33,408 nt of DNA from Chloroflexota bacterium (GCA_005881825.1 VBEO01000044.1:1-33408); one strand, 5' to 3'. Counted from the stretch's first letter, positions 7,458 through 18,092 are shown. The notes: generated by a model not told the origin, from the letters alone. Program-made: numbers and translations.

Positions 7458-7712
7458 ATGGCAGTTCGCACCCCGCGGGAGGGCAAGCCCAAGCGGTCCG
7501 GCCGCAAGGTCTGCCAGTTCTGCGTCGAGAAGATCGACTACATCGATTACAAGGAGGTGGGCAAGCTGCGCCGCTTCGTGTCCGAGCGCGGCAAGATCCT
7601 GCCCCGGCGGCTCACCGGCACCTGCGCCAAGCACCAGCGGCCGCTGACCACCGCGCTCAAGCGGGCGCGCGCGATCGCTCTCCTGCCCTACGCCTCGGAC
7701 ATCTCCAGATGA
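7458..7712 (+). CDS. rpsR: 30S ribosomal protein S18, zinc-binding form
   Basis: Platform protein of the 30S subunit and partner of S6. Its 84 residues contain the S18 core: [16 protein letters not shown], then [20 protein letters not shown] and [16 protein letters not shown]. Cys19 and Cys22 (CQFC) with Cys56 and His59 (CAKH) keep the four metal ligands of the C+ form, so this copy should carry zinc. AGGAG stands before the ATG. The stop overlaps the next gene by ATGA. rplI, the usual next member of this operon, is absent; a serine-metabolism aminotransferase takes its place. Confidence 0.96.
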   Translation: MAVRTPREGKPKRSGRKVCQFCVEKIDYIDYKEVGKLRRFVSERGKILPRRLTGTCAKHQRPLTTALKRARAIALLPYASDISR

Positions 7713-8866
7713 TCTTTCAGCCCCAGCTTCGGATCCCCGGCCCGGCACCGCTCCCCGAGCGGGTGGTGCGGGCCATGAGCCAGCCGATGATCGACCACCG
7801 CGGGCCCGAGTTCGCGGCCCTGCTGGAGGAGGTCGTGCGCGGCGCCAAGCAGGTCTTCGGCACCCAGAACGACGTGATCGTGATGTCCAGCTCGGGCACC
7901 GGCGGGTTGGAGTCGGCGATCGTCAACCTGGTCACGCCTGGCGACCGCGTGCTGGCCGCCATCTGCGGCAACTTCGGCGAGCGCTTCGCCGAGATGGCCG
8001 CCGCCTACGGGGCCGAGCTGATCCGCCACGAGGTGGAGTGGGGACAGCCGGTCGACCCCGACGACCTGCGCCGGCTGCTGGCCTCGCACCCCGAGGTTCG
8101 GTTGGTCCTGCTCACTCACAACGAAACCTCGACCGGCCTCACCAACGACCTGGAAGCGCTGGTCCGCGTGGTCCGCGAGGCCGGCCGCTTGTCGGTTGTG
8201 GACGGGGTCTCAAGCGTCAGCTCGATGCCGGTCGAGGTCGACCGTATCGGCGCCGACGTGGTGGTCAGCGGCAGCCAGAAGGGCTGGATGGCGCCGCCCG
8301 GAATCGCCTTCGCGGCGGTCAGCCAGGCCGCCTGGGAGCACTCGGAGCGCTCCAAGGGCCCGCGCTTCTACTTCGACTGGGCCCAGCACAAGAAGTTCGC
8401 CGCCAAGGGCGCCACGCCCTGGACGCCGGCCGTGAGCGTGCTGTTCGGCGTGCGCGAGGGAATCCGGATGCTGCTCGAGGAGGGCCTCGACAACGCGTAC
8501 GCGCGGCACCGCCGCTGCGCCGACGCGGTGGCGGCCGGCCTGCAGGCCATGGGCTTCAGCCTGTTTGCGGCCGAGGGCTACCGCTCGGCCACCGTCACCG
8601 CCGCGGTCCCCCAGCAGGACGTCGACGTCAAGGCCTACCGCAAGCTCCTGCGCGAGAAGTTCGGAGTCGTCATCGCGGGCGGCCAGGGCAAGCTCGAAGG
8701 GCGCCTGGTGCGCGTCGGCCACCTCGGCTACGTCACCGAAGGCGACATGGTCCAGGTGCTCTGGGGCATGGAGCAAGCGCTGGAAGAGCTCGACATTCGG
8801 GCCAACGAGGGTGCCGGAGTCAGCGCGGCGGTGGCTTCGCTGAACCGGGCGGCGGTGCCGGCCTAG
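7709..8866 (+). CDS. Class V aminotransferase (serine/alanine-glyoxylate type), probable serine pathway enzyme
   Basis: PLP-dependent aminotransferase of the AGAT/serine-pyruvate group, 385 residues. The start of the fold is [17 protein letters not shown], followed by [10 protein letters not shown] (59-69, phosphate and cofactor loop). Asp165 lies in SVVDGVSS, and the Schiff-base lysine is Lys191 in SGSQKGWM. The C-terminal domain has a [17 protein letters not shown] segment with the arginine that binds the substrate carboxylate. The ATG overlaps the rpsR stop by 4 nt, and serA starts 4 nt after its stop. No canonical serC is present here, so this enzyme may transaminate 3-phosphohydroxypyruvate in the serine route, as suggested for class V enzymes next to serA in other lineages. 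Glyoxylate:alanine transamination is the alternative. Confidence 0.85.
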   Translation: MIFQPQLRIPGPAPLPERVVRAMSQPMIDHRGPEFAALLEEVVRGAKQVFGTQNDVIVMSSSGTGGLESAIVNLVTPGDRVLAAICGNFGERFAEMAAAYGAELIRHEVEWGQPVDPDDLRRLLASHPEVRLVLLTHNETSTGLTNDLEALVRVVREAGRLSVVDGVSSVSSMPVEVDRIGADVVVSGSQKGWMAPPGIAFAAVSQAAWEHSERSKGPRFYFDWAQHKKFAAKGATPWTPAVSVLFGVREGIRMLLEEGLDNAYARHRRCADAVAAGLQAMGFSLFAAEGYRSATVTAAVPQQDVDVKAYRKLLREKFGVVIAGGQGKLEGRLVRVGHLGYVTEGDMVQVLWGMEQALEELDIRANEGAGVSAAVASLNRAAVPA

Positions 8867-8870
8867 CGTT

Positions 8871-10446
8871 TTGCTCCGGATCCTGGTCGCCGATCCTCTA
8901 GCTGAGGACGGAGTTGCGCGGCTGCGCGCTCTGGGCGAGGTCGAGGTGCGCACCAAGCAGAGCGAGGACCAGCTGGTCGAGCTGGTGCCGGAGTTCGACG
9001 CGCTGGTGGTGCGCAGCGAGACCCGCGTCACGGCGCGGGTCCTGGATGCCGGCAAGCGCCTGCGAGTGGTAGGCCGGGCTGGCGTCGGAGTCGACAACAT
9101 CGACGTGCCTGCGGCCACGGCCAAGGGCATCCTGGTCGTCAACGCGCCACGCGGCAACATCATCGCGGCGGCCGAGCACACGATCGGCCTCCTCTTCGCT
9201 TTGGCCCGCAACATCCCCCAGGCCGACGCTTCCGTCAAGCGCGGCGAGTGGACGCGTTCCAAGTTCACCGGCGTCGAGGTCCGGGGCAAGGTGCTGGGCC
9301 TGGTCGGGCTGGGCAACATCGGTTCCGAGGTCGCCAAGCGCGCCCAGGGCCTGGAGATGGAGGTTGTCGCCTACGACCCCGCGGTGCCGCCAGATCGCGC
9401 CGAGCAGTTCAACGTGCGCCTGGTGGCGCTGGATGAACTGCTGCGGTCGGCCGATTTCATAAGCATCCACGCCCCCCTGGTCGAGAGCACCCGCAACCTG
9501 ATCGATGCCCGCCGGCTGGCCCAGGTGAAGCCCAGCGCGCGACTCCTCAACGCCGCGCGCGGCGGCATGGTCGACGAGGCGGCGCTGTACGACGCGCTGG
9601 CGGCCGGACGGCTGGCCGGGGCCGCCTGCGACGTCTTCCTGCAGGAGCCGCTGTCACCCGAGAGCCCGCTCCTCAGCCTGCCCAACTTCATCGCCACCCC
9701 GCACGTGGCCGCCTCCACCGCCGAGGCCCAAAGCTCGGTCGCTTTCGACGTGGCCGAAGAGGTGGGGGCGGTGCTGGCCGGCGAGCTCCCGCGCCATGCC
9801 GTCAACGCGCCCTCGCTGCCGCCGGAGGAGCTCACGTTCCTGCGTCCCTACGCCGAGCTCGCCGAACGCATGGCCTCGCTGCATCTGCAGCTGGTCTCGG
9901 AGCGGGTCTCGGCGCTGGAGATCGAATGTGCGGGCGAGCTCGCGGAGCACGACACCTCGCTGGTCACGGCCTGGGCCGTGCGGGGGATCGTGCAGCCGTT
10001 CGTCGAAGATCGTGTCAATGCGGTCAACGCGCGACTGGTGGCCGCCGGGCGCGGCCTGCGGCTGGTGGAACGCCGGATCCCCCGGGCGGCGGGGTACCCG
10101 AGCTCGCTGGCGCTGCGCATCGACGGCGACGAGATCGAGGGCACGGTCCTGTACGGCGAGCCGCGAGTCACCCGCATCGGCGCCTTCCGCGTCGACCTGG
10201 TGCCCGAGGGGCGGTTCCTGGTGTCCCGCCATGAGGACCGGCCCGGGGTGGTGGGCCGGATCGGAACCATCCTGGGCGAGAACGACATCAACATCGCCTC
10301 CATGCAGGTGGGCCGGGACGCACCCCGCGGCCGCGCCATGATGATCCTGGCCGTCGACGACGTGGTCGACCAGCGGGTGCTGGGGCTCCTGCGCGGCGTC
10401 TTCGGGATGTCCGACCTCCGGTACCTGGAGCTGGGATCGCCAAGCG

Positions 10447-10454
<8 letters not shown>
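8871..10454 (+). CDS. serA: D-3-phosphoglycerate dehydrogenase
   Basis: Catalyses the first step of serine synthesis, oxidising 3-phosphoglycerate with NAD+. The long type-I form of 527 residues has a substrate domain flanking an NAD domain with GLGNIGSEVA (about residues 143-152). It also has catalytic Arg in LNAARGGMVDE, Glu in DVFLQEP and His in ATPHVAAST. An allosteric-substrate-binding domain (about 315-450) and a C-terminal ACT domain (FLVSRHEDRPGVVGRIGTIL, then DINIASMQVGR) follow. The ACT domain usually mediates serine feedback inhibition. The start is TTG at 8871, just after the aminotransferase stop, with no room for another. The last 8 nt overlap the DUF1015 gene, so aminotransferase, serA and DUF1015 are one transcription unit. 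Confidence 0.95.
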
Positions 10455-11586
<1,132 letters not shown>

Positions 11587-11597
11587 AGAGAAGTCAG

Positions 11598-11879
11598 ATG
11601 CCGATCTACGGTTACCGATGCACCCAGTGCGGGCACGAGCTGGAAGCTCTCCAGAACATGTCCGACCCGCCGCTCCGCGTCTGTCCAGAGTGCATGGGCC
11701 CGCTGCAGAAGATGCTCTACCCGGTCGGGATCTCCTTCAAAGGCAGCGGCTTCTACAGCACCGACTACAAGAGCTCCAAGGTCTCCTCCAACGGCTCGGA
11801 GAGCAGCAAGTCCGACTCCAAATCCGAGGCTCCCAAGACCGAGGCTCCCAAGACCAAGTCCGCCGACAAGACGGACTAA
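11598..11879 (+). CDS. FmdB-type zinc ribbon protein
   Basis: Small zinc-ribbon protein of 93 residues. MPIYGYRCTQCGHELE is the FmdB/CxxC_CxxC_SSSS opening. The knuckles are Cys8/Cys11 and Cys29/Cys32, followed by the SFKGSGFYSTDY motif that ends the family domain. The C-terminal 35 residues are a Ser/Lys-rich, disordered tail containing an exact 15-nt tandem repeat encoding EAPKT twice. Family members are annotated as putative regulators after FmdB of the formamidase operon, but their activity is unclear. It follows the DUF1015 gene by 11 nt, and a thioredoxin gene with its own -10 begins 10 nt later. The -10 overlaps this gene's stop codon. Confidence 0.85.
   Translation: MPIYGYRCTQCGHELEALQNMSDPPLRVCPECMGPLQKMLYPVGISFKGSGFYSTDYKSSKVSSNGSESSKSDSKSEAPKTEAPKTKSADKTD
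11826..11855 (+). repeat. 15-nt tandem repeat (2 copies) in FmdB tail
   Basis: GAGGCTCCCAAGACC occurs twice in a row and encodes the EAPKT pentapeptide twice. It is an in-frame expansion of a disordered tail. Confidence 0.9.
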
Positions 11880-11882
11880 CAT
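11877..11882 (+). promoter_or_regulatory. -10 box, leaderless thioredoxin promoter
   Basis: TAACAT overlaps the stop codon of the zinc-ribbon gene and is followed by 7 nt and the GTG at 11890. It is identical to the box before the ORF at 3032. No -35 is recognisable. Confidence 0.4.
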
Positions 11883-11889
11883 CGCTCAC

Positions 11890-12219
11890 GTGGGCGCCGT
11901 GGCTCAGGTGACGGACGCCGAGTTCCAGGCCCAGGTCCTGCAGGCCCCGAAGCCGGTGCTGGTCGACTTCTGGGCCACCTGGTGCGCCCCCTGCCGGATG
12001 ATCGCACCCGTCGTCGACGAGCTCCAGACCGAGCTCGGCGACAAGGTGCGGATCCTCAAGATGGACATCGATGCCAACCCCCAGACTCCGATGCAGCTGG
12101 GCATCCTGTCGATCCCGACGCTGATCATCTTCAAGGATGGGCGGCCGGCCGACCGCACGATCGGCTACCGCACCAACCTGAAGGCCGACCTCAGGCAGAA
12201 GCTGGAAAGCCTGCTCTAA
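11890..12219 (+). CDS. trxA: Thioredoxin
   Basis: Cytoplasmic disulfide reductase of 109 residues. The active site WCAPC (Cys32 and Cys35) lies in VDFWATWCAPCRMIAP. The buried Asp26 precedes it (LVDFW), and the cis-proline loop is LSIPTLIIF. There is no signal peptide or membrane segment, so it acts in the cytosol. WCAPC rather than WCGPC is a common variant. The GTG at 11890 is chosen because it lies 7 nt after a TAACAT -10 box; a second GTG at 11899 is possible. It is the last gene of the plus-strand run. Its stop is only 8 nt from the end of the convergent formate dehydrogenase operon. Confidence 0.93.
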   Translation: MGAVAQVTDAEFQAQVLQAPKPVLVDFWATWCAPCRMIAPVVDELQTELGDKVRILKMDIDANPQTPMQLGILSIPTLIIFKDGRPADRTIGYRTNLKADLRQKLESLL

Positions 12220-12227
12220 GACGTTCT

Positions 12228-13133
12228 CTACTGCGCGGAGCCGATCACGGCCGCCCGCAGCGCCAGCACCCCGACCAGGACGACCACCGAGACCAGGGTC
12301 GCGTTGCCGGTCAGGACGGCAGCCCCGCCTCGGTCGACGGCCACCCCGCGCCGGCCCAAGCCGGCCAGCGGCAGAACCATGCCGATCAGCGCCAGCAGCC
12401 AGAGCAGCGTCCAGGGCAGCCGCAGCGCGGTCCCCAGCGAGCCCGCGATGGCGACCGTGATGAAGAAGACCAGCAGCAGCAGCAGCTCGAGCACCGCAAA
12501 GTAGGCGGCGGCCACCTCCAGGCCCTCGAAGTCTCCTGCCGCCACGGGTCCGCGGCGGCCGCCCAGCAGCCAGATAGCGGCGGCGGCGCCGCTCATCCCG
12601 GAGGCCAGGAAGAGGCCGCCCAGGACCGGCGAGTCGCTCCATACAGGTTGGTTGGAGACGCTGAGCAGCACCCCGGTGTAGCCGGCGATGAAGAGGCCGA
12701 AGATGCTGCCGACCAGCGCGAAGAGAGTGCCCAGCGCCACGCCTGCTCTGAGAAACGGCAGCAGTCCCAGCTCGGCCAGGAAGGACACAAACGTGAAGAA
12801 GCCGAAGACCAGCAGCGCCCAGACGCCCAGTGACATGGGCGTGGCGGTGTTGAAATTGAGTCCGAGCCCTCCCGGCGAGGTGTTGACCATCATGTGCCAG
12901 AAGCGCAGCGGCTGGCCCAGGTCGACGGTCAGAAAGATAGGGCAGAGCAGCACGCAGGGAAAGGCCAGCAGGTATCCGGTGCGGGCTACCGGACCGTCGC
13001 CGCCGCGCAAGCGGACCAGGGTCGCGATCACATAGGCGCCGCCGGCCAGGCCGGCGAAGAAGAAGTAGAGCAGGATCCAGACGCCCCAGTCCGGGGGACG
13101 GGCGAAATGCTCGGCGAGCAGCGGCAGCGGCAT
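12228..13133 (-). CDS. NrfD/PsrC-like membrane anchor of formate dehydrogenase
   Basis: Integral membrane subunit predicted to exchange electrons between the ferredoxin subunit and the quinone pool. The 301-residue product has about eight hydrophobic helices. It starts with WGVWILLYFFFAGLAGGAYVIATLV, the NrfD opening, and continues with FLTVDLGQPLRFWHMM, the conserved loop of PF03916. The ATG at 13133 overlaps the upstream subunit's stop as TGATG (1-nt overlap). The reading frame is open much further upstream, but that part is antisense-like shadow over the ferredoxin gene. Having NrfD rather than a b-type cytochrome gamma subunit distinguishes the complex from E. coli Fdn. It is the last gene of the operon, ending 8 nt from the thioredoxin stop. 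Confidence 0.85.
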   Translation of the reverse strand: MPLPLLAEHFARPPDWGVWILLYFFFAGLAGGAYVIATLVRLRGGDGPVARTGYLLAFPCVLLCPIFLTVDLGQPLRFWHMMVNTSPGGLGLNFNTATPMSLGVWALLVFGFFTFVSFLAELGLLPFLRAGVALGTLFALVGSIFGLFIAGYTGVLLSVSNQPVWSDSPVLGGLFLASGMSGAAAAIWLLGGRRGPVAAGDFEGLEVAAAYFAVLELLLLLVFFITVAIAGSLGTALRLPWTLLWLLALIGMVLPLAGLGRRGVAVDRGGAAVLTGNATLVSVVVLVGVLALRAAVIGSAQ

Positions 13134-14062
13134 CACGAGCTCCTTCTCCGCCGCCGCGACTCGCCGCGGGCGGGGGCCGGCTCCTCGGCAGGCGGCCGCT
13201 CCGCAGAGTCCGGTGCTTCCGCCGGTTCGTCCGGTGTGACCGGCGCCGCGGGCGCGGGCCGGGGCTCCGTGCGCCGGCGCAGCGCCACCAATCCGGCTAT
13301 CACGGCCAGGGCCGCGGTGACCAACGCGGCCAGGTAGCCGAAGAGGTTGTTGCGGCCGGGCAGCACCGAGTTCGAGGCGTTGGGCAGCGCGTAGGCCTCC
13401 GGCTTGTCCATGAGCAGGAAGAAAGCGTTGAGTCCGCCGTAGACCGAGTCGTCCGCACCGTAAAGCTGCGCGTTCTTGGCGCCGCCGGCCTGCACGGCGT
13501 CGAGGCGCTTGGCGGCCACCGCGCGGAGATCGTCGACCTTGCCGAATTGAATGGACTGCGTCGGGCAGGCCTGGGCGCAGGCCGGCATCATGTTGTTCTG
13601 CAGGCGGTCGTAGCACAGCGTGCACTTGTGCGCGGTCCCGCTGGCGCTGCTGAAGCCGATCACCGAGTATGGGCAGGCCGAGATGCAGTTGCGGCAGCCG
13701 TTGCACACGTCCTGCTGGATGAAGACGCTGTCGAACTCGGTGCGGATGATGGCGCCGGTCGGGCAGACCTGCATGCACGAGGCGTGCTCGCAGTGCTTGC
13801 AGACGTCCGACATCATCAGCCAGGCCTGGCCATTGCCCACGGACGTGGGCGCGTCGGCGACCTGCTCGATGAACTTGACGTGGCGCCAGTGCTGAGCGTC
13901 GAGGGCGCCGGTGTTGTCGAAGCTGTCGGCCAGGAAGACGGTGTTGTCGGACTGCAGGCCGTTCCACTCCTTGCAGGCGACCTCGCAAGCCTTGCAGCCG
14001 ATGCAGATGCTGGTGTCGGTGAAGAACCCGTACTTCTCGCCAGGCGTGATGCTCAGAGCCAT
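13133..14062 (-). CDS. fdhB: Formate dehydrogenase beta (four-cluster ferredoxin) subunit
   Basis: Electron-transfer subunit of the FdnH/HybA type, 309 residues. Four Cys groups bind [4Fe-4S] clusters: CIGCKACEVAC (Cys20, 23, 26, 30), CKHCEHASCMQVCP, CNGCRNCISACP and CTLCYDRL with PACAQACP. A single transmembrane helix follows at about residues 235-262, then a Pro/Glu/Arg-rich tail of some 45 residues that should face the opposite side. There is no signal peptide, so it is expected to be exported by riding on the Tat-targeted catalytic subunit. The ATG at 14062 is 4 nt after the FdhE stop, and the end overlaps the NrfD gene by 1 nt. Electrons pass from FdhA through this protein to the NrfD anchor. 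Confidence 0.92.
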   Translation of the reverse strand: MALSITPGEKYGFFTDTSICIGCKACEVACKEWNGLQSDNTVFLADSFDNTGALDAQHWRHVKFIEQVADAPTSVGNGQAWLMMSDVCKHCEHASCMQVCPTGAIIRTEFDSVFIQQDVCNGCRNCISACPYSVIGFSSASGTAHKCTLCYDRLQNNMMPACAQACPTQSIQFGKVDDLRAVAAKRLDAVQAGGAKNAQLYGADDSVYGGLNAFFLLMDKPEAYALPNASNSVLPGRNNLFGYLAALVTAALAVIAGLVALRRRTEPRPAPAAPVTPDEPAEAPDSAERPPAEEPAPARGESRRRRRSS

Positions 14063-14066
14063 ACCG

Positions 14067-14864
14067 CTACATCCCCACCAGATTGGGCACCAGCTTGCTC
14101 AGGCCTTGCTCCTTGGCGAAGAGGTCGAGCGGCGCCGCCGCCAGCTCGTCGACCACCGGCACCGCGGCCGCATCGCGCCGCAGATCGACGTGGATCACGT
14201 AGGTGTTGCACGTTTTACATCCTTCGATCGCCAGGTGCGGGAAGCGATCCTGCTCGCCGTAGACGGGCAGCCGCGAACCAGTGGTCTCCCCGCAGCCGGG
14301 GCAGTTCAGGCGGGTGTGGTTCCACGCCCCCTGACACCGCGCGCACTGCAGGTAGCGAGGCCCCGTGACCAGCGACTCGCCCGAGAGCGCGGACCAGGAC
14401 ACCTGCGCAGGTCCGCCGCAGATGGGGCAGGCGGAGCCGCGCGCGCGCCCGCTGCACGCAGTGCCGGCCAGGTCCGGTCCCGCGGCTTCCAGGATCGGCG
14501 TCAGCGCGGCGCGCGCCAGGTACCGGTCGACCAGCGGCTGGTCTTCGAGCCGCAGCCATCGGCCGATCAGATCTTCCAGGTCAGCCGAGTGGAAGCGCGC
14601 CACCGCAGCCGTGGACAGCTGCGCGGGACCGGCCGCCACTGTGACCTCAAGCACCCGCGGCAGCGCCTGCGCGATCGCGAACGCCGGCAGCGTTGACGGT
14701 GCCGGCGGCGCTGCCAGCGCGGCGTCGTAGATGTGCTCCTGGACGTCCAGCAAAGCCTGGTGCAGCTGGAGCACCTCTGCCGCGTGGGGGTAGCGCTCGG
14801 CCAGCTCCACGCTCCGCCGGCGGCGGTCGCTCCAGGGTCGGTAGACGCTGACCAGCTCCTGCAT
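14067..14864 (-). CDS. fdhE: Formate dehydrogenase accessory protein FdhE
   Basis: Rubredoxin-like maturation factor required for activity of Tat-exported formate dehydrogenases; it binds the catalytic subunit and iron. The 265-residue product has a helical N-terminal domain (about 1-135). The C-terminal half carries four CxxC pairs: Cys146/149 (CPICGG), Cys174/177 (CARCQGAW), Cys188/191 (CPGCG) and Cys216/219 (CKTCNTYV). The final pair in EGCKTCNTYV is the FdhE hallmark. The ATG at 14864 overlaps the fdhA stop as TGATG, so translation is coupled to fdhA. Placement inside the operon between alpha and beta subunits differs from E. coli, where fdhE is with the fdo operon. Confidence 0.9.
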   Translation of the reverse strand: MQELVSVYRPWSDRRRRSVELAERYPHAAEVLQLHQALLDVQEHIYDAALAAPPAPSTLPAFAIAQALPRVLEVTVAAGPAQLSTAAVARFHSADLEDLIGRWLRLEDQPLVDRYLARAALTPILEAAGPDLAGTACSGRARGSACPICGGPAQVSWSALSGESLVTGPRYLQCARCQGAWNHTRLNCPGCGETTGSRLPVYGEQDRFPHLAIEGCKTCNTYVIHVDLRRDAAAVPVVDELAAAPLDLFAKEQGLSKLVPNLVGM

Positions 14865-17800
14865 CAGAGCTTCTCGACCTTGACCAGGAAGGCCTTGAAC
14901 TCCGGAGTCCGGGCGTTGGCATCCCCTACGAACGGCGTCAGCGCGTTGGCCAGCCAGTTCTTCCCCTTGCTGGGGTCGTTGTCCGCCGCGATGCCCACGA
15001 AGCCCCAGTGGATCGGAATGCCGACCTGGTAGATCTTCTTGCCGTCGATGATCGAGGGTCCCAGGCGCTTGGTCACCAGCGCCAGCACCTCGAGACGGCC
15101 GCGCATTGAGCTGACGCGCACCCGATCGCCCGACTTGATGCCCAGCTTCTTGCCCAGCTCGTAAGGAATCTCGACGAAGGGCTGCGGCTGCAGGCCCACC
15201 AGGTGTGGCACGTGCTGGGTCACGTAGTGCTCGTGCTCGGTCAGCCGGTAGCTGGTGGCCACGTAGGGGTAGTCCTTGGCGGTGCCGAAGCGGTTGGGCC
15301 GGCCGGCCGCCTTGTCATAGAGGAAGGCCACCGGCGAAGCCGACTGCGAGGGATGCAGCGGGTTCGCGATCGGCGACTCCATGGGCTCGTAGTGCTCGGG
15401 GAACGGACCGTCGACCATGGAGCTGGAGAAGAGCCGTCCGGTGCCCTCGCCGTTCATGATGAACGGCAGCCAGGCGGCCGGGTCGGAGGGGTTCATGGTG
15501 GGCGGGTAGTCGGGCACATCGCCCGTCCAGGCGCTGCCGTTCCACTGGATGCCGGGGCGCTTGGGATCCCAGGGCTTGCCCTGGAGGTCGGCCGAGGCCC
15601 GGTTGTACATGACCCGCCGGTTGAGCGGCCAGGACCACGACCAGTTGGGGAAGAACCCCATGCCGGTGGGATCGTTCTTGGCCACGTCCTGGACGCCGTC
15701 GCGGCGCTTGGAGAGGTTGGCGTCGGAGCGGCCGGCCACCGTCGGTGCGGATGGATCCGGGTAGACCCCGGTGTAGATCCAGTCGCCCGAGGTGGTGGTG
15801 CCGTCGTCCTTCAGGTTGGCGAAGCTGGCCAGCCGTTTGCCCGTGCTCAGGTCCTTGCCGTTCATCTCCTGGAGCAGCTCGTCCAGCGTCGGCTTGAGCG
15901 GGTCTTTGTAGTCGAGCGTCAGCTTCAAGATGGGGTCGGGAAACTTGCCACCTCCCGACTGGTAGAGCTTCTTGACGCGGTCCAGGAGGTCGGCGGTGAT
16001 CCAGTGGTCGTGGCGGGCGTTGCCCTGGGGCTGGATCACCTGCTCCTTCCACTGCACCCAGCGGCCGCTGTTCACGAAGCTGCCGTCCTTCTCGATCCAG
16101 TGCGTGGTGGGGAGCAGGAAGACCTCGGTCTGGATCGACTTGGGATCGGCGCCCGGGCGCCGCCAGAACTCGGAGGAAGTTGTGGGCAGGGGGTCCATCA
16201 CCACCATCCACTTGAGCTTGCCCAGAGCGTCCATCACCTGATTGGAGTCGGGGCCGATCGAGCTGGCCGTCATGCCCGAGAGGAAAAGGCCCTCCATCTT
16301 GCCCTTGAGCGCCTGGTCGTAGATCGTGATCCAGGAGGCATTGCCGGCCGGCTTGGGGATGTAGTCGAAGGCGAACTCGTTGTCCTTGGTGGCGGCGGCG
16401 CCGTACCAGGTCTTGAGCAGGCTGACCATGAAGTTGCTGTAGTTGCGGCCGAAGAAGTTCCAGGAGTTCGGGTGCGATGCCTTGGAGGCCGACTGGTCGA
16501 CGTAGTCCTTGATCGTCTTCTGGCCGGGCGCCGGGATCTTCAGGTAACCCGGCAGGATCTCCCAGGAGATGGCGTTGTCGGTGTTGCCCTGGATGTTGGC
16601 GTGGCCGCGCTCTGCGTTCATGCCGCCGCCCGGCCGGCCCATGTTGCCCAGCAGCAGCTGCAGAATGGCGGCCGAGCGGATCAGCTGGCCGCCGGTGGTG
16701 TGGTGGGTGAGCCCCACCGCGTACACGATCGACATCACCTTGTCGAGCTTGCCCATCTCACCGACCTGCTGCGCAACCTTCAGGAAGTCGGCCTTGGGGA
16801 TGCCGGTGATGCGTTCCACCATGTCCGGGGTGTAGCGGGAGTAGTGCTGCTTCAGGAGCTGGAAGACGCTGCGCGGGTGCTGGAGCGTGTAGTCGGTGGC
16901 CGCGAACCCGGAGCCGGGCTGGGTGGGCCCCTGGACCAGCCCTGGGTTGGGCTCATTAGGGCCGCCCTCGGAGGACTGCTGCTCGTACGACCAGGTATCC
17001 ACCTTGTAAGTGCGGGTATTGGCGTCGTAACCGGAGAAGAGGCCGTCCTTGAAGCTGTAGCCATCCTTCACGATCCAGGCGGCGTTCGTGTAGTTGCGGA
17101 CGTACTCGTCGTGGAAGAGGTTGTTCTCCAGCACGTAGTTGATCAGCCCGCCGAAGTAGGCGACGTCGGTGCCGGTGCGGATGCGCAGGTAGGTGTCGGC
17201 GACCGCGCTGGTGCGCGTGAAGCGCGGGTCGGCGTGGATGATCTTGGCGCCGCGGTCCAGCTTGGCGCGCATGAACCACTGGAAGCCGACGGGATGGGCC
17301 TCGGCGGGGTTGGCGCCGTTGATCAGGATCAGGTCGGTGTTCTTGAGGTCCCGCCAGTGGTTGGTCATGGCCCCCCTCCCGAAGCTGGCCGCCAAACTGA
17401 CGACCGTGGGGCCGTGTCAAACGCGGGCCTGTTGCTCTAAGTGCACCAGTCCCAGGGCTCGCATCACCTTGGCGGCGAAGTAGCCCTCTTCAGTGGAGAA
17501 AGCGGCGCCGCCGGCGAAGGCGATGCCCTCGCAGCGGTTGACCGTGTTGCCGTTGGCGTCGACGGTGACGAACGTGCGGTCGCGCGAATCCTTGACCCTC
17601 TGGGCGATCTTGTTGAGGGCGTCGTCCCAGCTCACCTTCTGCCACTGGGTGGCGCCGGGCGCCCGGTAGAGCACGTCCTCGACGCGGCGCGCAGAGGTGG
17701 CGATCTGCATGGCGCTGGCGCCCTTGGGGCAGAGGCGCCCCTCGTTCACCGGGCTATCGGGGTCGCCTTCGATCTGGACGATCTTGCCGCCCTGGGTATA

Positions 17801-17986
17801 GGTGATAAGCGCGCAGCCGACCGCGCAGTAGGGGCACAGGGAATGGCTCTGCGTGGCGCCGCTGATGTGGAGGCTCTGCTTGACCTGGAAGGCCTGGGCG
17901 AGATCGAAGCCGAGTGCGGACAGACCGGCACCCCCCGCCCCTGCTGCTCCGAGCTTCAAGAAGTCGCGACGGGATACCGCTGACAC
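14864..17986 (-). CDS. fdhA: Selenocysteine-containing formate dehydrogenase catalytic subunit (FdnG type)
   Basis: Oxidises formate to CO2 at a bis-MGD molybdenum or tungsten centre, facing the outside of the membrane. The GTG at 17986 follows an AGGAG. A Tat signal (SRRDFLKLG, then a hydrophobic helix to about residue 32) is present. The [4Fe-4S] ligands are Cys51, Cys54, Cys58 and Cys86. Codon 190 is an in-frame TGA (17417-17419). Around it the protein reads ARV-U-HGPTVVSLAASFGRGAMTNHW, which matches E. coli FdnG around its Sec196, so UGA encodes selenocysteine and not a stop. Reading through gives 1040 residues, close to the usual 1015. The frame continues through the MGD-binding domains (PNSWNFFGRN, HWITADLLDRVKKL and the C-terminal VRVSSMRGRLEV domain). 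Both halves lie in one frame, with no other indel. Confidence 0.95.
17387..17405 (-). promoter_or_regulatory. SECIS-like hairpin downstream of the Sec codon
   Basis: In the mRNA, GGUCGUCA (17405-17398) pairs with UGGCGGCC (17394-17387) around a GUU loop. This is 8 bp including G-U pairs, with the loop starting about 19 nt after the UGA. Bacterial SECIS elements sit in this position with a short GU-containing loop that SelB binds. Fold and SelB fit were judged by eye only. Confidence 0.55.
17417..17419 (-). other. UGA selenocysteine codon of fdhA
   Basis: In-frame TGA at codon 190 of fdhA. It is flanked by residues conserved in selenocysteine formate dehydrogenases, where cysteine is the only common substitute. 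Confidence 0.93.
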
Positions 17987-18034
17987 TCGCAGTCTCCTGT
18001 TTCCGGTTGGAGCCGACCGCCTGCTGCAGCCTCA

Positions 18035-18062
18035 ACTCTAGGGCGGCTGTCGTGCATGTCAA
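18035..18062 (-). promoter_or_regulatory. Promoter of the formate dehydrogenase operon
   Basis: On the minus strand TTGACA (18062-18057), a 16-nt spacer and TAGAGT (18040-18035) form the best -35/-10 pair in the window. It is about 48 nt upstream of the fdhA GTG, which leaves a leader of about 40 nt with AGGAG. The -35 lies within 15 nt of the divergent DUF6457 -10. Confidence 0.6.
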
Positions 18063-18076
18063 ATTCACGCGCGCGC

Positions 18077-18082
18077 TACCTT
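18077..18082 (+). promoter_or_regulatory. -10 box before DUF6457 gene
   Basis: TACCTT followed by 10 nt and the GTG at 18093, with no Shine-Dalgarno. It diverges from the fdh promoter. Confidence 0.35.
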
Positions 18083-18092
18083 TGTCCCGGCA

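Noticed and set aside
11826-11855. Tandem repeat as a mobile or CRISPR-like element
   Set aside because: Two 15-nt copies in frame within a disordered coding tail are a simple coding expansion.
12228-13988. 586-codon frame as one long NrfD fusion
   Set aside because: Only the part after 13133 codes for NrfD. The upstream portion lies over the ferredoxin subunit gene in another frame and is Arg/Pro/Gln-rich.
17417-17419. TGA as a stop splitting fdhA into two genes or a pseudogene
   Set aside because: Flanking residues match selenocysteine formate dehydrogenases exactly, the frame continues unbroken, and a tRNA-Sec gene lies nearby.
15203-17440. 745-codon plus-strand open frame opposite fdhA
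   Set aside because: It is the GC-rich antisense shadow of fdhA, with Val/Gly/Arg-heavy composition and no domain; the minus strand has clear FdnG homology throughout.
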